A DNA stretch of 16,574 bases from Bacteroidales bacterium UBA1216 (GTDB taxonomy: Bacteria > Bacteroidota > Bacteroidia > Bacteroidales > Paludibacteraceae). The position numbers and the translations under genes were made by a program. Positions 1 to 6,282 of this stretch are shown piece after piece (positions within the stretch are counted from its first letter, which is position 1; the number at the start of each line of letters is the position of its first letter). The stretch is from the NCBI GenBank assembly GCA_002309255.1, contig DBXI01000021.1, positions 3,212 to 19,785 of the forward strand. Reading direction: 5' to 3'. The notes beneath the pieces were generated by a model. The model was not told where the DNA came from. It saw only the letters and a program-made list of their open reading frames with translations, and searched no databases.

Positions 1-107
1 TCTTTGCGCGCCTCGCTGCTCTTTGTTGCCGCCAGCACATGATCTTCGGCCTGCATGTTCATCCCGAACATCAAGCCAAGAAGAGTTATTACCAGTAATT
101 TCTTCAT
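1..107 (-). CDS. Exported protein, N-terminus only (cut by window edge)
   Basis: An ATG at 107 opens a minus-strand frame that stays open to the window edge, giving about 35 residues. It begins MKKLLVITLLGLMFGMNMQA followed by EDHVLAATKSSEARK. The positively charged start, hydrophobic stretch and MQA-E junction look like a Sec signal peptide cleaved after about residue 20. There is no lipobox cysteine. The start lies 26 bp after the stop of the TetR-type regulator gene, so the two are probably co-transcribed, and this may be the first gene the regulator controls. The visible part is too short to assign a family. An outer-membrane or periplasmic component is possible but not shown. Confidence 0.6.
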   Translation of the reverse strand, partial: MKKLLVITLLGLMFGMNMQAEDHVLAATKSSEARK

Positions 108-133
108 ATATATGATAGTATTGTTTTCTTGTA

Positions 134-766
134 TCAATTATTGCTTTTTGCTTTCAGCAATGCTTCGTATTTATTCAGTCCCTCTTCGGTGAACATTCCC
201 CGTAGCATAACATCCACGGCAAAATCTCCGAGTCGCTTGAATGACACACCGTTGCCGTCATGTTTTATTTCATCCTGTATCACATCGGTGTGCAAACGGG
301 CAAGCAGGTTGGCGGCAAGGTCATCGTCAATCGTTTGGCGAAACAATCCCTCTTGCTTTCCCTGCACAATCACTCGGCGCATGGCACGTTCGTGCAAGGC
401 GAATATATCCTCGTAATGCTTCTTCGCCATGGCGGGATAATACTTGTTCAGGTCATGAACGAATGGCAGCGATCGCCTCACGTCAGACATCGAAGACAAC
501 TGCTCCATCACACGCTCGATGGCGTTCCACAAGCTCTCGCACGAAGCAAAGAATTGTTCCATGCCGTGCTCCACTTTGGCGCAATGACTATCCAGTATAG
601 CCTGGATCAAGTCATCCTTGGTCGCAAAATAAACGTAGAACGTCTTCTTCGACATCCCCAACTCATGGCAAATATCATCGATACTTACCAAGCGTATTCC
701 CACGTCATGCATCTTTTGACGAGCGGCGAGAACAATCTTTTCACATATTTCGTTTGTTGTTTCCAT
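134..766 (-). CDS. TetR/AcrR-family transcriptional regulator
   Basis: The protein is 210 residues, the usual TetR size. Residues about 8-55 form the N-terminal DNA-binding domain: an opening helix (EKIVLAARQKMHDVG), then IDDICHELGMSKKTFYVYF as the helix-turn-helix, then the family-typical FATKDDLIQAIL. The remaining 150 residues are helical and divergent, as expected for the ligand-binding and dimerisation part; the ligand cannot be predicted. Family members usually repress adjacent exporter or stress genes by binding palindromes near their own promoter. Two palindromes lie upstream, at 794-806 and 824-867. The gene is followed after 26 bp by the truncated exported-protein gene, a likely co-regulated partner. 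The start is the ATG at 766; no Bacteroidota-type -7 element was found upstream. Confidence 0.9.
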   Translation of the reverse strand: METTNEICEKIVLAARQKMHDVGIRLVSIDDICHELGMSKKTFYVYFATKDDLIQAILDSHCAKVEHGMEQFFASCESLWNAIERVMEQLSSMSDVRRSLPFVHDLNKYYPAMAKKHYEDIFALHERAMRRVIVQGKQEGLFRQTIDDDLAANLLARLHTDVIQDEIKHDGNGVSFKRLGDFAVDVMLRGMFTEEGLNKYEALLKAKSNN

Positions 767-793
767 TGTATGTCTTCAGGGCAAAACCCGTTT

Positions 794-806
794 TTTGCTA
801 AGCAAA
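794..806. promoter_or_regulatory. Candidate TetR operator (small palindrome)
   Basis: TTTGCTAAGCAAA is a 6-bp inverted repeat around one central base, 28 bp upstream of the TetR-type regulator start. Position and size suit an autoregulatory operator, but there is no binding evidence and the match is short enough to arise by chance. Confidence 0.3.
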
Positions 807-815
807 CCACGTGCC

Positions 816-867
816 AAAAAACGATGCACTTGGAAACTTTTGTAATCATTACAGTTTCCAAGTGCAT
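816..867 (-). terminator. Long perfect stem-loop, probable terminator of the exported-protein gene
   Basis: The 15-base arms at 824-838 (ATGCACTTGGAAACT) and 853-867 are exact reverse complements around a 14-base loop. The loop overlaps a second palindrome, TGTAATCATTACA (841-853). Read on the minus strand, the stem is followed by CG and six T residues (821-816), as in an intrinsic terminator for the gene ending at 894. The plus-strand side is also T-rich, so the hairpin could stop transcription both ways. The arms are longer and less GC-rich than typical terminator stems, so a regulator-binding or mobile-element origin remains possible. Confidence 0.55.
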
Positions 868-893
868 TTTGTTTTCTTAACCTTGCAAAAAGG

Positions 894-1457
894 TTACTTT
901 TTCACGCCTGTCATAGTGTAGGGCTCTGAGTTGCGGATGATCAGCAGTTCACCATTGCGCAAGATCTTGCTGACTCTTGTCGGAGTATCGGTGGAGGGAA
1001 GAATTTGTCCGGATGGAAGTTCTTCATCGGTTACCTCTAGACGAATGGTCAGATATACGCTCTCGCTCTCTACCGACCAATACTCATCAGCGTATGTATA
1101 GAAACGGAGCTTTCCGGTGTATATACCGGCTTTGTCGGCCAAATAGCTCAGAGTGAAATTAGGTCCCTCCGGTTCGGTGTTCTCGTCGCCACCGTAGATA
1201 TATCCAACGGTCTTCGTTCCTTCAAACATGAAGATAGCGCCATCCTCTGGCATTTCTTCTTCATCGATAAATACTCCGCAGTAGGGTTGCAGCCCTGAAT
1301 ATGTAACGGTGATAGGCATAGAACCATCAACATCCTCCTTGCCGTTGATGCTCACAACGCCAAAATCCACATTAGTCGGCGATACGGTGATCGACACCTC
1401 AGCATACGTCATTGTATTAAGCAGGATGAGTGCTAAAAAAGATAGAATTTTCTTCAT
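894..1457 (-). CDS. Small exported beta-rich protein with Bacteroidales-type C-terminal tail
   Basis: The protein is 187 residues. It starts MKKILSFLALILLNTMTYA, a Sec signal peptide with probable cleavage before E20. The mature protein opens with VSITVSPTNVDFGVVSINGK, a pattern typical of Ig-like or choice-of-anchor beta-sandwich domains, and stays acidic and beta-rich through about residue 140. The last 25 residues (TRVSKILRNGELLIIRNSEP then YTMTGVKK) resemble a short C-terminal module seen on many secreted Bacteroidales proteins, where a conserved NG/RNG core precedes a tyrosine and a final G. Its role as a sorting or anchoring tail is inferred from that resemblance. No catalytic motif was seen and the function is unknown. 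It lies 71 bp after the RNase R gene; a strong stem-loop follows it. Confidence 0.75.
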   Translation of the reverse strand: MKKILSFLALILLNTMTYAEVSITVSPTNVDFGVVSINGKEDVDGSMPITVTYSGLQPYCGVFIDEEEMPEDGAIFMFEGTKTVGYIYGGDENTEPEGPNFTLSYLADKAGIYTGKLRFYTYADEYWSVESESVYLTIRLEVTDEELPSGQILPSTDTPTRVSKILRNGELLIIRNSEPYTMTGVKK

Positions 1458-1526
1458 ACTATTCAGATTATTTGTTTGTTATATTGTTCCTTCCAATTTT
1501 CTTATCTCGTTTCACTCGAACGATTA

Positions 1527-1540
1527 TTTCACCTTTCACT
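1527..1540. repeat. Two-unit 7-bp repeat at the RNase R stop
   Basis: TTTCACC TTTCACT (minus strand AGTGAAAGGTGAAA) spans the stop codon of the RNase R gene at 1529-1531. The unit is the same GTGAAAG motif as the array at 4346-4380, and one more TTTCACT lies at 1510-1516. Two copies alone would be unremarkable; the entry is made because the motif recurs. Confidence 0.45.
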
Positions 1541-3286
1541 TCTCTTAAAGTCTATCCGTCGTTGTAGTGCATCGGCGCGGATGACCTCAACGCGTATCTT
1601 GTCGCCCAGAGTAAGGCGTTCGCCTGTGTGCTCGTTGAGCAGGCAGTACTCATCTTCGTTGTACGACCAGTAGCTTTCTGTGCCTAATTCGCGCATGTGC
1701 AGCAGTCCTTCGCAGCGACTGTCAGTCAGTTGAACGTACACGCCGTACTCGGTCACGCCGCTCACTATGCCATCGAACGTTTCGCCGATGTGTTGTTCCA
1801 TCCACTCTGCTTGCTTGTACTTGACCGATGCGCGCTCTGCTGCTACGGCGAGTTGCTCGCGGTCGGAGCAGTGGCGGCAGGCTTCCTCCAGGTCGCCCAT
1901 GGTTGATTGCGCTTTGCCGCTGAGCAGGTACTTAGCCACCAGCCGGTGCACCATCATATCCGGATAACGGCGGATGGGAGAGGTGAAATGAGTGTAGTAC
2001 GGAAAAGCCAAGCCATAGTGACCTATGTTGTGCGTCGAATAGACGGCTTTGGGCATCGTGCGGATAGCAAGGGTGTGAATAAGTTCCTGCTCGGGCGTGC
2101 CGGTGCTCTCTGAAAGCAGATGCTTGATAGCCTTGGTTGCACCTTTTGTGCCGTTCTCGTTCTTGCTGGCCTTCTTCGGCAGGCGCATCGAGTAGCCGAA
2201 CTTATTCACGAACTTACTGAGTGCCTCCACCTTGTCCGGATCTGGCACATCGTGCACACGATAGACCACATCCTTGTTCGTGCCGGACAGTTGTTGCGCC
2301 ACTGTCCGGTTGGCGAGCAGCATGAACTCCTCTATCAAGTGGTGCGAGGGCGTGGATTCCACCATCCGGAAACCCGTAGGCCTACCCTGCTCGTCCACAA
2401 GAACCTTGATCTCCTCACGCTCGAAGTCTATCGCTCCGTGGCGGAAACGCTCCTCACGAAGGGTTCCCGCCATAAAGTTCAGCATATTGATTGCCCTCAC
2501 TACATCGCCGCCTATCTCACCGCCATGCACCGATGTGCCGGATGCCAGACTACCGTCAATGATGCTCTGCGCCTGCTCGTAGTCAAGACGCACATCTGAG
2601 CGGATGATAGTACGGCTTATCTTGTGCTTGACCACCTTGCCGTTAATGTCCATCTGGAAAATAACAGACATACATAACTTATCCTCGTTAGGTCGCAGCG
2701 AACACAGGTCATTGCACAACCGTTCGGGCAGCATGGGAATCGTTCTGTCCACCAGATAGACCGATGTGGCACGGTTGTACGCCTCGCTGTCGAGCTGCGT
2801 ACCGGGAGAAACATAGTGGGTCACATCAGCTATATGAACGCCTATCTCATACTCATACTCGCCCGTCTGCCGGAAAGAGAGCGCGTCGTCAAAATCCTTG
2901 GCATCGAATGGGTCGATGGTGAAGGTGAGCACGTCGCGCATATCTCGACGGCGGTAGATCTCCTGCGTGCTGATGTCAGAGTCTATCTCTTCGGCCTCCT
3001 GCTCCGCCTCATGCGGATAATCAAAAGGCAGACCATACTCTGCCAGGATGGCATGCATCTCCGCATCGTTATCGCCGCCACGACCCAGCACCTCCACTAC
3101 TTTGCCCATCGGCGGACGGCGGTTCGTAGCTGGGTGGATGATCTCAACAATCACCTTATCGCCGTCCGTCGCACCCTTTAGATAACGTGGTGCCACGGCT
3201 ATGTTCTCATTTACCTGCTTGTGGTCGGTCTGCACCTCCGCGCCGTAACGCGTCAAAAGCAATGTACCTACTAACTTCTCATGCAT
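1529..3286 (-). CDS. rnr: Ribonuclease R-type 3'-5' exoribonuclease, short N-terminus
   Basis: This is an RNB-family enzyme that degrades RNA processively from the 3' end in the cytoplasm. With the ATG at 3286 it has 585 residues. Residues about 4-70 form a cold-shock (CSD2-like) domain. The RNB catalytic domain follows, with the metal-binding motif IDPFDAKDFDDA (D125, D131, D133, D134, matching the four catalytic aspartates of E. coli RNase R). Further on are the conserved YLVDRTIPMLPERLCN, YRVHDVPDP and YTHFTSPIRRYPDMMVHR blocks. A C-terminal S1 domain (GETFDGIVSGVTEYGVYVQL) ends the protein. Bacteroidota RNase R is usually about 710-720 residues; the N-terminal helix-turn-helix and first cold-shock domain are missing. 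The frame extends to a TTG at 3307, but those codons fall in a repeat array, so the ATG is preferred. The gene lies 43 bp after the NrdJ-like gene. Confidence 0.92.
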   Translation of the reverse strand: MHEKLVGTLLLTRYGAEVQTDHKQVNENIAVAPRYLKGATDGDKVIVEIIHPATNRRPPMGKVVEVLGRGGDNDAEMHAILAEYGLPFDYPHEAEQEAEEIDSDISTQEIYRRRDMRDVLTFTIDPFDAKDFDDALSFRQTGEYEYEIGVHIADVTHYVSPGTQLDSEAYNRATSVYLVDRTIPMLPERLCNDLCSLRPNEDKLCMSVIFQMDINGKVVKHKISRTIIRSDVRLDYEQAQSIIDGSLASGTSVHGGEIGGDVVRAINMLNFMAGTLREERFRHGAIDFEREEIKVLVDEQGRPTGFRMVESTPSHHLIEEFMLLANRTVAQQLSGTNKDVVYRVHDVPDPDKVEALSKFVNKFGYSMRLPKKASKNENGTKGATKAIKHLLSESTGTPEQELIHTLAIRTMPKAVYSTHNIGHYGLAFPYYTHFTSPIRRYPDMMVHRLVAKYLLSGKAQSTMGDLEEACRHCSDREQLAVAAERASVKYKQAEWMEQHIGETFDGIVSGVTEYGVYVQLTDSRCEGLLHMRELGTESYWSYNEDEYCLLNEHTGERLTLGDKIRVEVIRADALQRRIDFKRSER

Positions 3287-3295
3287 AGCTGTATA

Positions 3296-3323
3296 GTCGA
3301 ATGTCAAAAGTCGAACGTTATAA
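3296..3323. repeat. 7-bp tandem array before RNase R
   Basis: Four units in a row: GTCGAAT, GTCAAAA, GTCGAAC, GTTATAA. The array fills most of the 43 bp between the NrdJ-like gene and the RNase R ATG. The related array at 4941-4968, inside the MATE gene, uses almost the same unit. Confidence 0.6.
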
Positions 3324-3329
3324 ACCTGA

Positions 3330-3806
3330 TTACTCCTCCTCAGGCAACTGCAGCTCAGCTGGCAAGTACTTCTTCAGCGCACGCTCTACGCCTACCTTCC
3401 ATGAGTTGATCGATTCGCTGTCCATCTGCAGACCACTGATCATCTTGATCACCTGATCGATAGGCATGCCGTAACGCAGAACGCCGGAAATGAGTTTGGC
3501 ATAGTTCCAGAACTCCTTGTCGAACTTGTAGCTTAGCCCCTCCATAGTGGTCTTCAAGCCGCGAGTGTTCACGAACTGGAAGTCGTAGCGCTTAGTCCCA
3601 TCCTCCTGCACTACCTTGATGATCTTTCCCTTATTGACGGATTTGGGAATCAACAGTCCTTCGTCGTCATCGGCTAAGCCTGTGAAGATCTCGTACGGAC
3701 GACCATCCAGCAGACCAATGAACGCTATCCATTTGTCCTTGTTGTTCTGAAATCGCACCACGTCGCATTCCAACTCAGCCGGGCGCTTCTTTACCGTTTC
3801 TGACAT
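3330..3806 (-). CDS. Stand-alone C-terminal domain of B12-dependent ribonucleotide reductase (NrdJ/TSCPD-like)
   Basis: The protein is 158 residues and matches, along its whole length, the region near the C-terminus of Bacteroidota adenosylcobalamin-dependent (class II) ribonucleotide reductase. Recognisable blocks are ECDVVRFQNNKDKWIAFIGL, LDGRPYEIFTGL, YDFQFVNTRGLKTTMEGLS, NYAKLISGVLRYGMPIDQVI and SINSWKVGVERALKKYLP. In full-length NrdJ this region is followed by a cysteine-rich tail that helps re-reduce the active site. Here the protein stops at LPAELQLPEEE and its only cysteine is C14. No catalytic NrdJ barrel is encoded in the window. A split enzyme like the NrdJa/NrdJb pair of Pseudomonas is one model; a regulatory or vestigial domain is another. 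It follows the thioesterase gene by 40 bp, mostly repeat array, and probably shares its promoter. Confidence 0.75.
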   Translation of the reverse strand: MSETVKKRPAELECDVVRFQNNKDKWIAFIGLLDGRPYEIFTGLADDDEGLLIPKSVNKGKIIKVVQEDGTKRYDFQFVNTRGLKTTMEGLSYKFDKEFWNYAKLISGVLRYGMPIDQVIKMISGLQMDSESINSWKVGVERALKKYLPAELQLPEEE

Positions 3807-3814
3807 ATATCAAT

Positions 3815-3862
3815 CTAACAATTTAACAAATTAACAAATTAACAACTTAACAATTTAACACC
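3815..3862. repeat. 8-bp tandem array between thioesterase and NrdJ-like gene
   Basis: Six successive 8-bp units: CTAACAAT, TTAACAAA, TTAACAAA, TTAACAAC, TTAACAAT, TTAACACC. The last two units are coding: the thioesterase ends in them (KVLNC) and its TAA stop lies at 3847-3849 inside the array. The other units fill the gap up to the NrdJ-like gene start at 3806. Confidence 0.75.
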
Positions 3863-4662
3863 TTACTCAGCGCTGCAGAGCAGGACGTCAGTCCTTCCGT
3901 GTTGAGCATTTGATAACGTACTATCTCACCCTCGTCCTGCCATGCTATTGTCGTCTGCTCGCCGGCATGCACCTCACGCGAATAGTGTACATCCAGCCGC
4001 CAGCATTCACCGCTCACCCCTAAACGCTCACCGTTAACCGATCCTTGTCCTAATTGCCATGCTACCAACCCTTCGGGCAGGTAGGTGTCCAGCATCGCTT
4101 GCAGGTACTTGCATGAGTTGCAATGGCGGTTGTAGTCCAGGTCGGAGTAACGGACCGTGTACGGCACGCGTTGCGCCTCTGTTAAAGCCATCATCCTTGT
4201 GCCGCGTCCTAATGGAAGCACTTCGCCATCTACACAGCCCTCAAATATAGGGTCTTCGAAGATATTAACGATCTCCCTCTTCTCCATATCCAGCACCGCC
4301 CACACGCTTTTGCACTCACCTATTAGGATCAGTTCATCGTTGCCCTTTTCACCTTTCAATTTTGACCTTTCACCTTTCACATATATCCGATAGTCACGCG
4401 TAGAGAGCATGTGGGCGTTCTGCTCTATCCAGGTCTCGAATACGACCTTCTCCTGAGGCATTGGCATATAACGCATCTGCACCGACATATTCGTCAGTAT
4501 CCAGGTCTGTTCACGCGGATGAAGCACTTGTATGCCGAAGCCCAAATCATCCGCCACAGTGCCTGCTACCTCCAGCAGATACTCTTCCAGAGACACCCAA
4601 CGCAGATGTTTGGTGTCATCCACATCCTGGTAGCGGATTGTATATTCGTAGGTATATTTCAT
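3847..4662 (-). CDS. Acyl-ACP thioesterase (double hotdog)
   Basis: The enzyme releases free fatty acids from acyl carrier protein. With the ATG at 4662 it has 271 residues, close to bacterial members of the acyl-ACP thioesterase family. The first hotdog half opens with YEYTIRYQDVDDTKHLRWVS and EYLLEVAG. The second half carries VRYSDLDYNRHCNSCKYLQA; D176, N178 and H180 correspond to the catalytic D-x-N-x-H of plant FatA/FatB enzymes. The frame is open to 4713, but a strong promoter at 4683-4714 lies within that extension, so translation should start at 4662. Residues 95-106 (VKGERSKLKGEKG region) are encoded by a 7-bp tandem array, and the stop codon lies in an 8-bp array. The gene heads a probable operon with the NrdJ-like and RNase R genes. 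Confidence 0.88.
   Translation of the reverse strand: MKYTYEYTIRYQDVDDTKHLRWVSLEEYLLEVAGTVADDLGFGIQVLHPREQTWILTNMSVQMRYMPMPQEKVVFETWIEQNAHMLSTRDYRIYVKGERSKLKGEKGNDELILIGECKSVWAVLDMEKREIVNIFEDPIFEGCVDGEVLPLGRGTRMMALTEAQRVPYTVRYSDLDYNRHCNSCKYLQAMLDTYLPEGLVAWQLGQGSVNGERLGVSGECWRLDVHYSREVHAGEQTTIAWQDEGEIVRYQMLNTEGLTSCSAALSKVLNC
4346..4380. repeat. 7-bp tandem array inside the thioesterase gene
   Basis: Five exact 7-bp steps on the plus strand: TTTTCAC, CTTTCAA, TTTTGAC, CTTTCAC, CTTTCAC. On the coding strand this reads GTGAAAG GTGAAAG GTCAAAA and so on, in frame, encoding the lysine/glutamate-rich segment of residues 95-106 between two hotdog beta strands. The reading frame continues normally on both sides. 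Confidence 0.75.
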
Positions 4663-4682
4663 ATTTCTTTCAGAATTGCCTA

Positions 4683-4714
4683 CAAAGATACAATTTTTTT
4701 CTGAATTTTCCAAA
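4683..4714 (-). promoter_or_regulatory. Bacteroidota-type promoter of the thioesterase operon
   Basis: On the minus strand TTTG (4714-4711), a 20-base spacer and TATCTTTG (4690-4683) match the Bacteroidota consensus TTTG-N19-21-TAnnTTTG exactly. Transcription should begin a few bases later, leaving a leader of roughly 10-15 bases before the ATG at 4662. The promoter therefore decides the start codon. The 108 bases between it and the MATE stop hold no gene or clear terminator. Confidence 0.8.
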
Positions 4715-4822
4715 TCCTAAAGCAGAAAAAGCACATATTTCTGCACTTTTTCGCAATTTGCATCATTTTGCGGAATATATTTGCGTATATTGAAGATTTT
4801 TTGTTTGTAGTGACAGACTTTA

Positions 4823-6229
4823 TTACTCCGGGCTAACGCTCCGCAGTATATCCAACCGCAGGTAACGGACAGTTAGGTAAATGACACGAGCAGCCAGATG
4901 GGCGAAGTAGGCGGCATAGACGGCGTGCGAACCTATATTAGTCAAAAGTCCAAAGTCGAAAGACAAATGCCTATTTAGTTCCGGTGAAAAGACAAGATAG
5001 GTCAAGGCAAAGGCGGCGGCAGCCCAGAGCATAGCGTTGCGGATCTCACGACCACGTGTTGCGCCGGCAAAGATACCGTCCCACATGAACGCTAACATAC
5101 TGACGATAGGCATCATAATCAGCCAACCCAGATAGTGGTGCATCGTGCTTACAACCTCGGCATCCGGTGTGAGCGAAGAAAACAACGCATCGGGAAAAAG
5201 GGCGTATAGCAAACTAAAGAACACCCCCACACCGGTTCCCCAGGCAAAGAGCAACTTAATCAACTGATTTAGTTGATGATTTGAAGATTTAAAGATTTCA
5301 TGATTTATAGATTTCTGTGCACCGATCGTCTTGCCCACAAGGGCTTCACCCGCATACGCAAAGCCGTCGATGAAGAACGAAAAGAGCATGAACAGCTTCA
5401 TCATCAGCGCGCTGGCTGCTAACTCTACATCGCCGTAACTGCTACAGATGGTCGTCCAACCCACATACACCACGATGAAGCACAACGAACGGACGAACAG
5501 GTCGGCGTTGAGGCGGAAGAAGCTCTTATTAGTTGATAGTTGAAAGTTGAAAGTTGAAAGAAACAATCGTTCGAACGAACGTGAGATAAGAAGTTCGTCT
5601 TTTAAAAGTTGAAAGTTGTTAGAATAGCGTACGGCGATCATCGTCAGGGCGACGATCAGTCCTATCCACTGCGCGATCAACGTACCCCAAGCCACCCCTA
5701 TAGCCCCCAGCGGCGTATGCACTCCCAACAGGTACGAGGCAAGCATGTTCACACCATTGACCACCAGATCAGATACCATGGCACGCGTGCCGTCCTGCAT
5801 GCCGATGAACCAACCCTTGCAGGTCATCAGCATGAGCGTGGCAGGCGCTGCCCATATACGTACACTATAGTACGCGCGCGCAAAAACCGACACCTCCTGA
5901 GAGCAGGGCAGCACATACAGAACGGCCTCCAGATAAACAGTCTGCAGAACCCATATAAGGAGCGAGCCGGCTATGGCTATCGCCGATGATTTGGCGAACA
6001 ATGCACCGCACTCCTCCACTTTATGCGCGCCATACGCCTGCGCCGTCAAGCCTGCCGTGCTCACACGCAGAAAACCGAAGCAGCCGTACAGCATGTCAAA
6101 CAGCATCGAGCCGACAGCTATCCCGCCTATCGCACACGCCGAACTGATATGACCGGCTATAACCATATCAACCAACCCAACAAGAGGGATAGTGATATTG
6201 GCCAGGATCGATGGGACTGCTATTCTCAA
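4823..6229 (-). CDS. MATE-family multidrug/metabolite exporter, DinF-type
   Basis: The inner-membrane protein has about 468 residues and roughly twelve hydrophobic segments. It should export substrates coupled to a sodium or proton gradient; the substrate cannot be told. The first segment (RIAVPSILANITIPLVGLVD then MVIAGHIS) and MLFDMLYGCFGFLRVSTAGLTAQA are typical of DinF-type MATE proteins, as is RLNADLFVRSLCFIVVYVGW at the start of the second half. No ATG precedes the conserved N-terminus: the first plausible start is TTG at 6229, and the first internal methionine lies inside the first membrane segment. Three tandem arrays fall within the gene, in the loop at about residues 204-233, at 304-318, and near the C-terminus at about 421-430, all in frame. 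It follows fabD closely and should share its promoter. Confidence 0.85.
   Translation of the reverse strand: MRIAVPSILANITIPLVGLVDMVIAGHISSACAIGGIAVGSMLFDMLYGCFGFLRVSTAGLTAQAYGAHKVEECGALFAKSSAIAIAGSLLIWVLQTVYLEAVLYVLPCSQEVSVFARAYYSVRIWAAPATLMLMTCKGWFIGMQDGTRAMVSDLVVNGVNMLASYLLGVHTPLGAIGVAWGTLIAQWIGLIVALTMIAVRYSNNFQLLKDELLISRSFERLFLSTFNFQLSTNKSFFRLNADLFVRSLCFIVVYVGWTTICSSYGDVELAASALMMKLFMLFSFFIDGFAYAGEALVGKTIGAQKSINHEIFKSSNHQLNQLIKLLFAWGTGVGVFFSLLYALFPDALFSSLTPDAEVVSTMHHYLGWLIMMPIVSMLAFMWDGIFAGATRGREIRNAMLWAAAAFALTYLVFSPELNRHLSFDFGLLTNIGSHAVYAAYFAHLAARVIYLTVRYLRLDILRSVSPE
4941..4968. repeat. 7-bp tandem array in the MATE gene, 3' part
   Basis: Four 7-bp units: GTCAAAA, GTCCAAA, GTCGAAA, GACAAAT. 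It is in frame in the exporter gene and encodes the segment around SFDFGLLTN, between two hydrophobic segments near the C-terminus. The unit is nearly the same as in the array at 3296-3323. Confidence 0.6.
5259..5317. repeat. Inverted repeat plus 8-bp tandem array in the MATE gene
   Basis: A 7-bp inverted repeat (ATCAACT, gattt, AGTTGAT; 5259-5277) directly abuts five 8-bp units: GATTTGAA, GATTTAAA, GATTTCAT, GATTTATA, GATTTCTG (5278-5317). Together they encode about 20 polar residues (SINHEIFKSSNHQLNQLIKL) in a loop of the exporter after VGKTIGAQK. Confidence 0.65.
5531..5620. repeat. Split 7-bp tandem array in the MATE central loop
   Basis: AGTTGAT followed by three exact AGTTGAA units (5531-5558), then a 48-bp stretch containing the palindrome CGTTCGAACG (5568-5577), then AGTTGAA AGTTGTT (5607-5620). 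All is in frame and encodes the loop between the two halves of the exporter (STFNFQLSTNK and NNFQLLKDE are near-copies of one another). Confidence 0.7.
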
Positions 6230-6252
6230 TATAGAAATATTGAGATTGGAAG

Positions 6253-6280
6253 ATTTGATATTTGATATTTGATATTTGAT
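6253..6280. repeat. Perfect 7-bp tandem array between fabD and MATE gene
   Basis: Four identical ATTTGAT units, followed by the diverged ATCTATC, occupy the gap between the fabD stop (6283) and the MATE start. The MATE frame is open through the array without an ATG. Confidence 0.8.
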
Positions 6281-6282
6281 AT

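Noticed and set aside
3287..3806. Frameshift explanation for the short RNase R (missing N-terminus in another frame)
   Set aside because: The upstream DNA is an intact gene for a different, recognisable domain, so the N-terminal part is absent and not merely frame-shifted.
3815..3862. CRISPR array
   Set aside because: Units are only 8 bp and directly adjacent, with no unique spacers and no cas genes in the window.
4663..4713. Upstream extension of the thioesterase to 4713
   Set aside because: It would place the start inside a consensus promoter; the ATG at 4662 follows the promoter by a normal distance.
6253..6280. Tandem ATTTGAT units as stacked Bacteroidota -7 elements
   Set aside because: The units lack the TAnnTTTG spacing and the TTTG lies on the strand opposite to the neighbouring genes.
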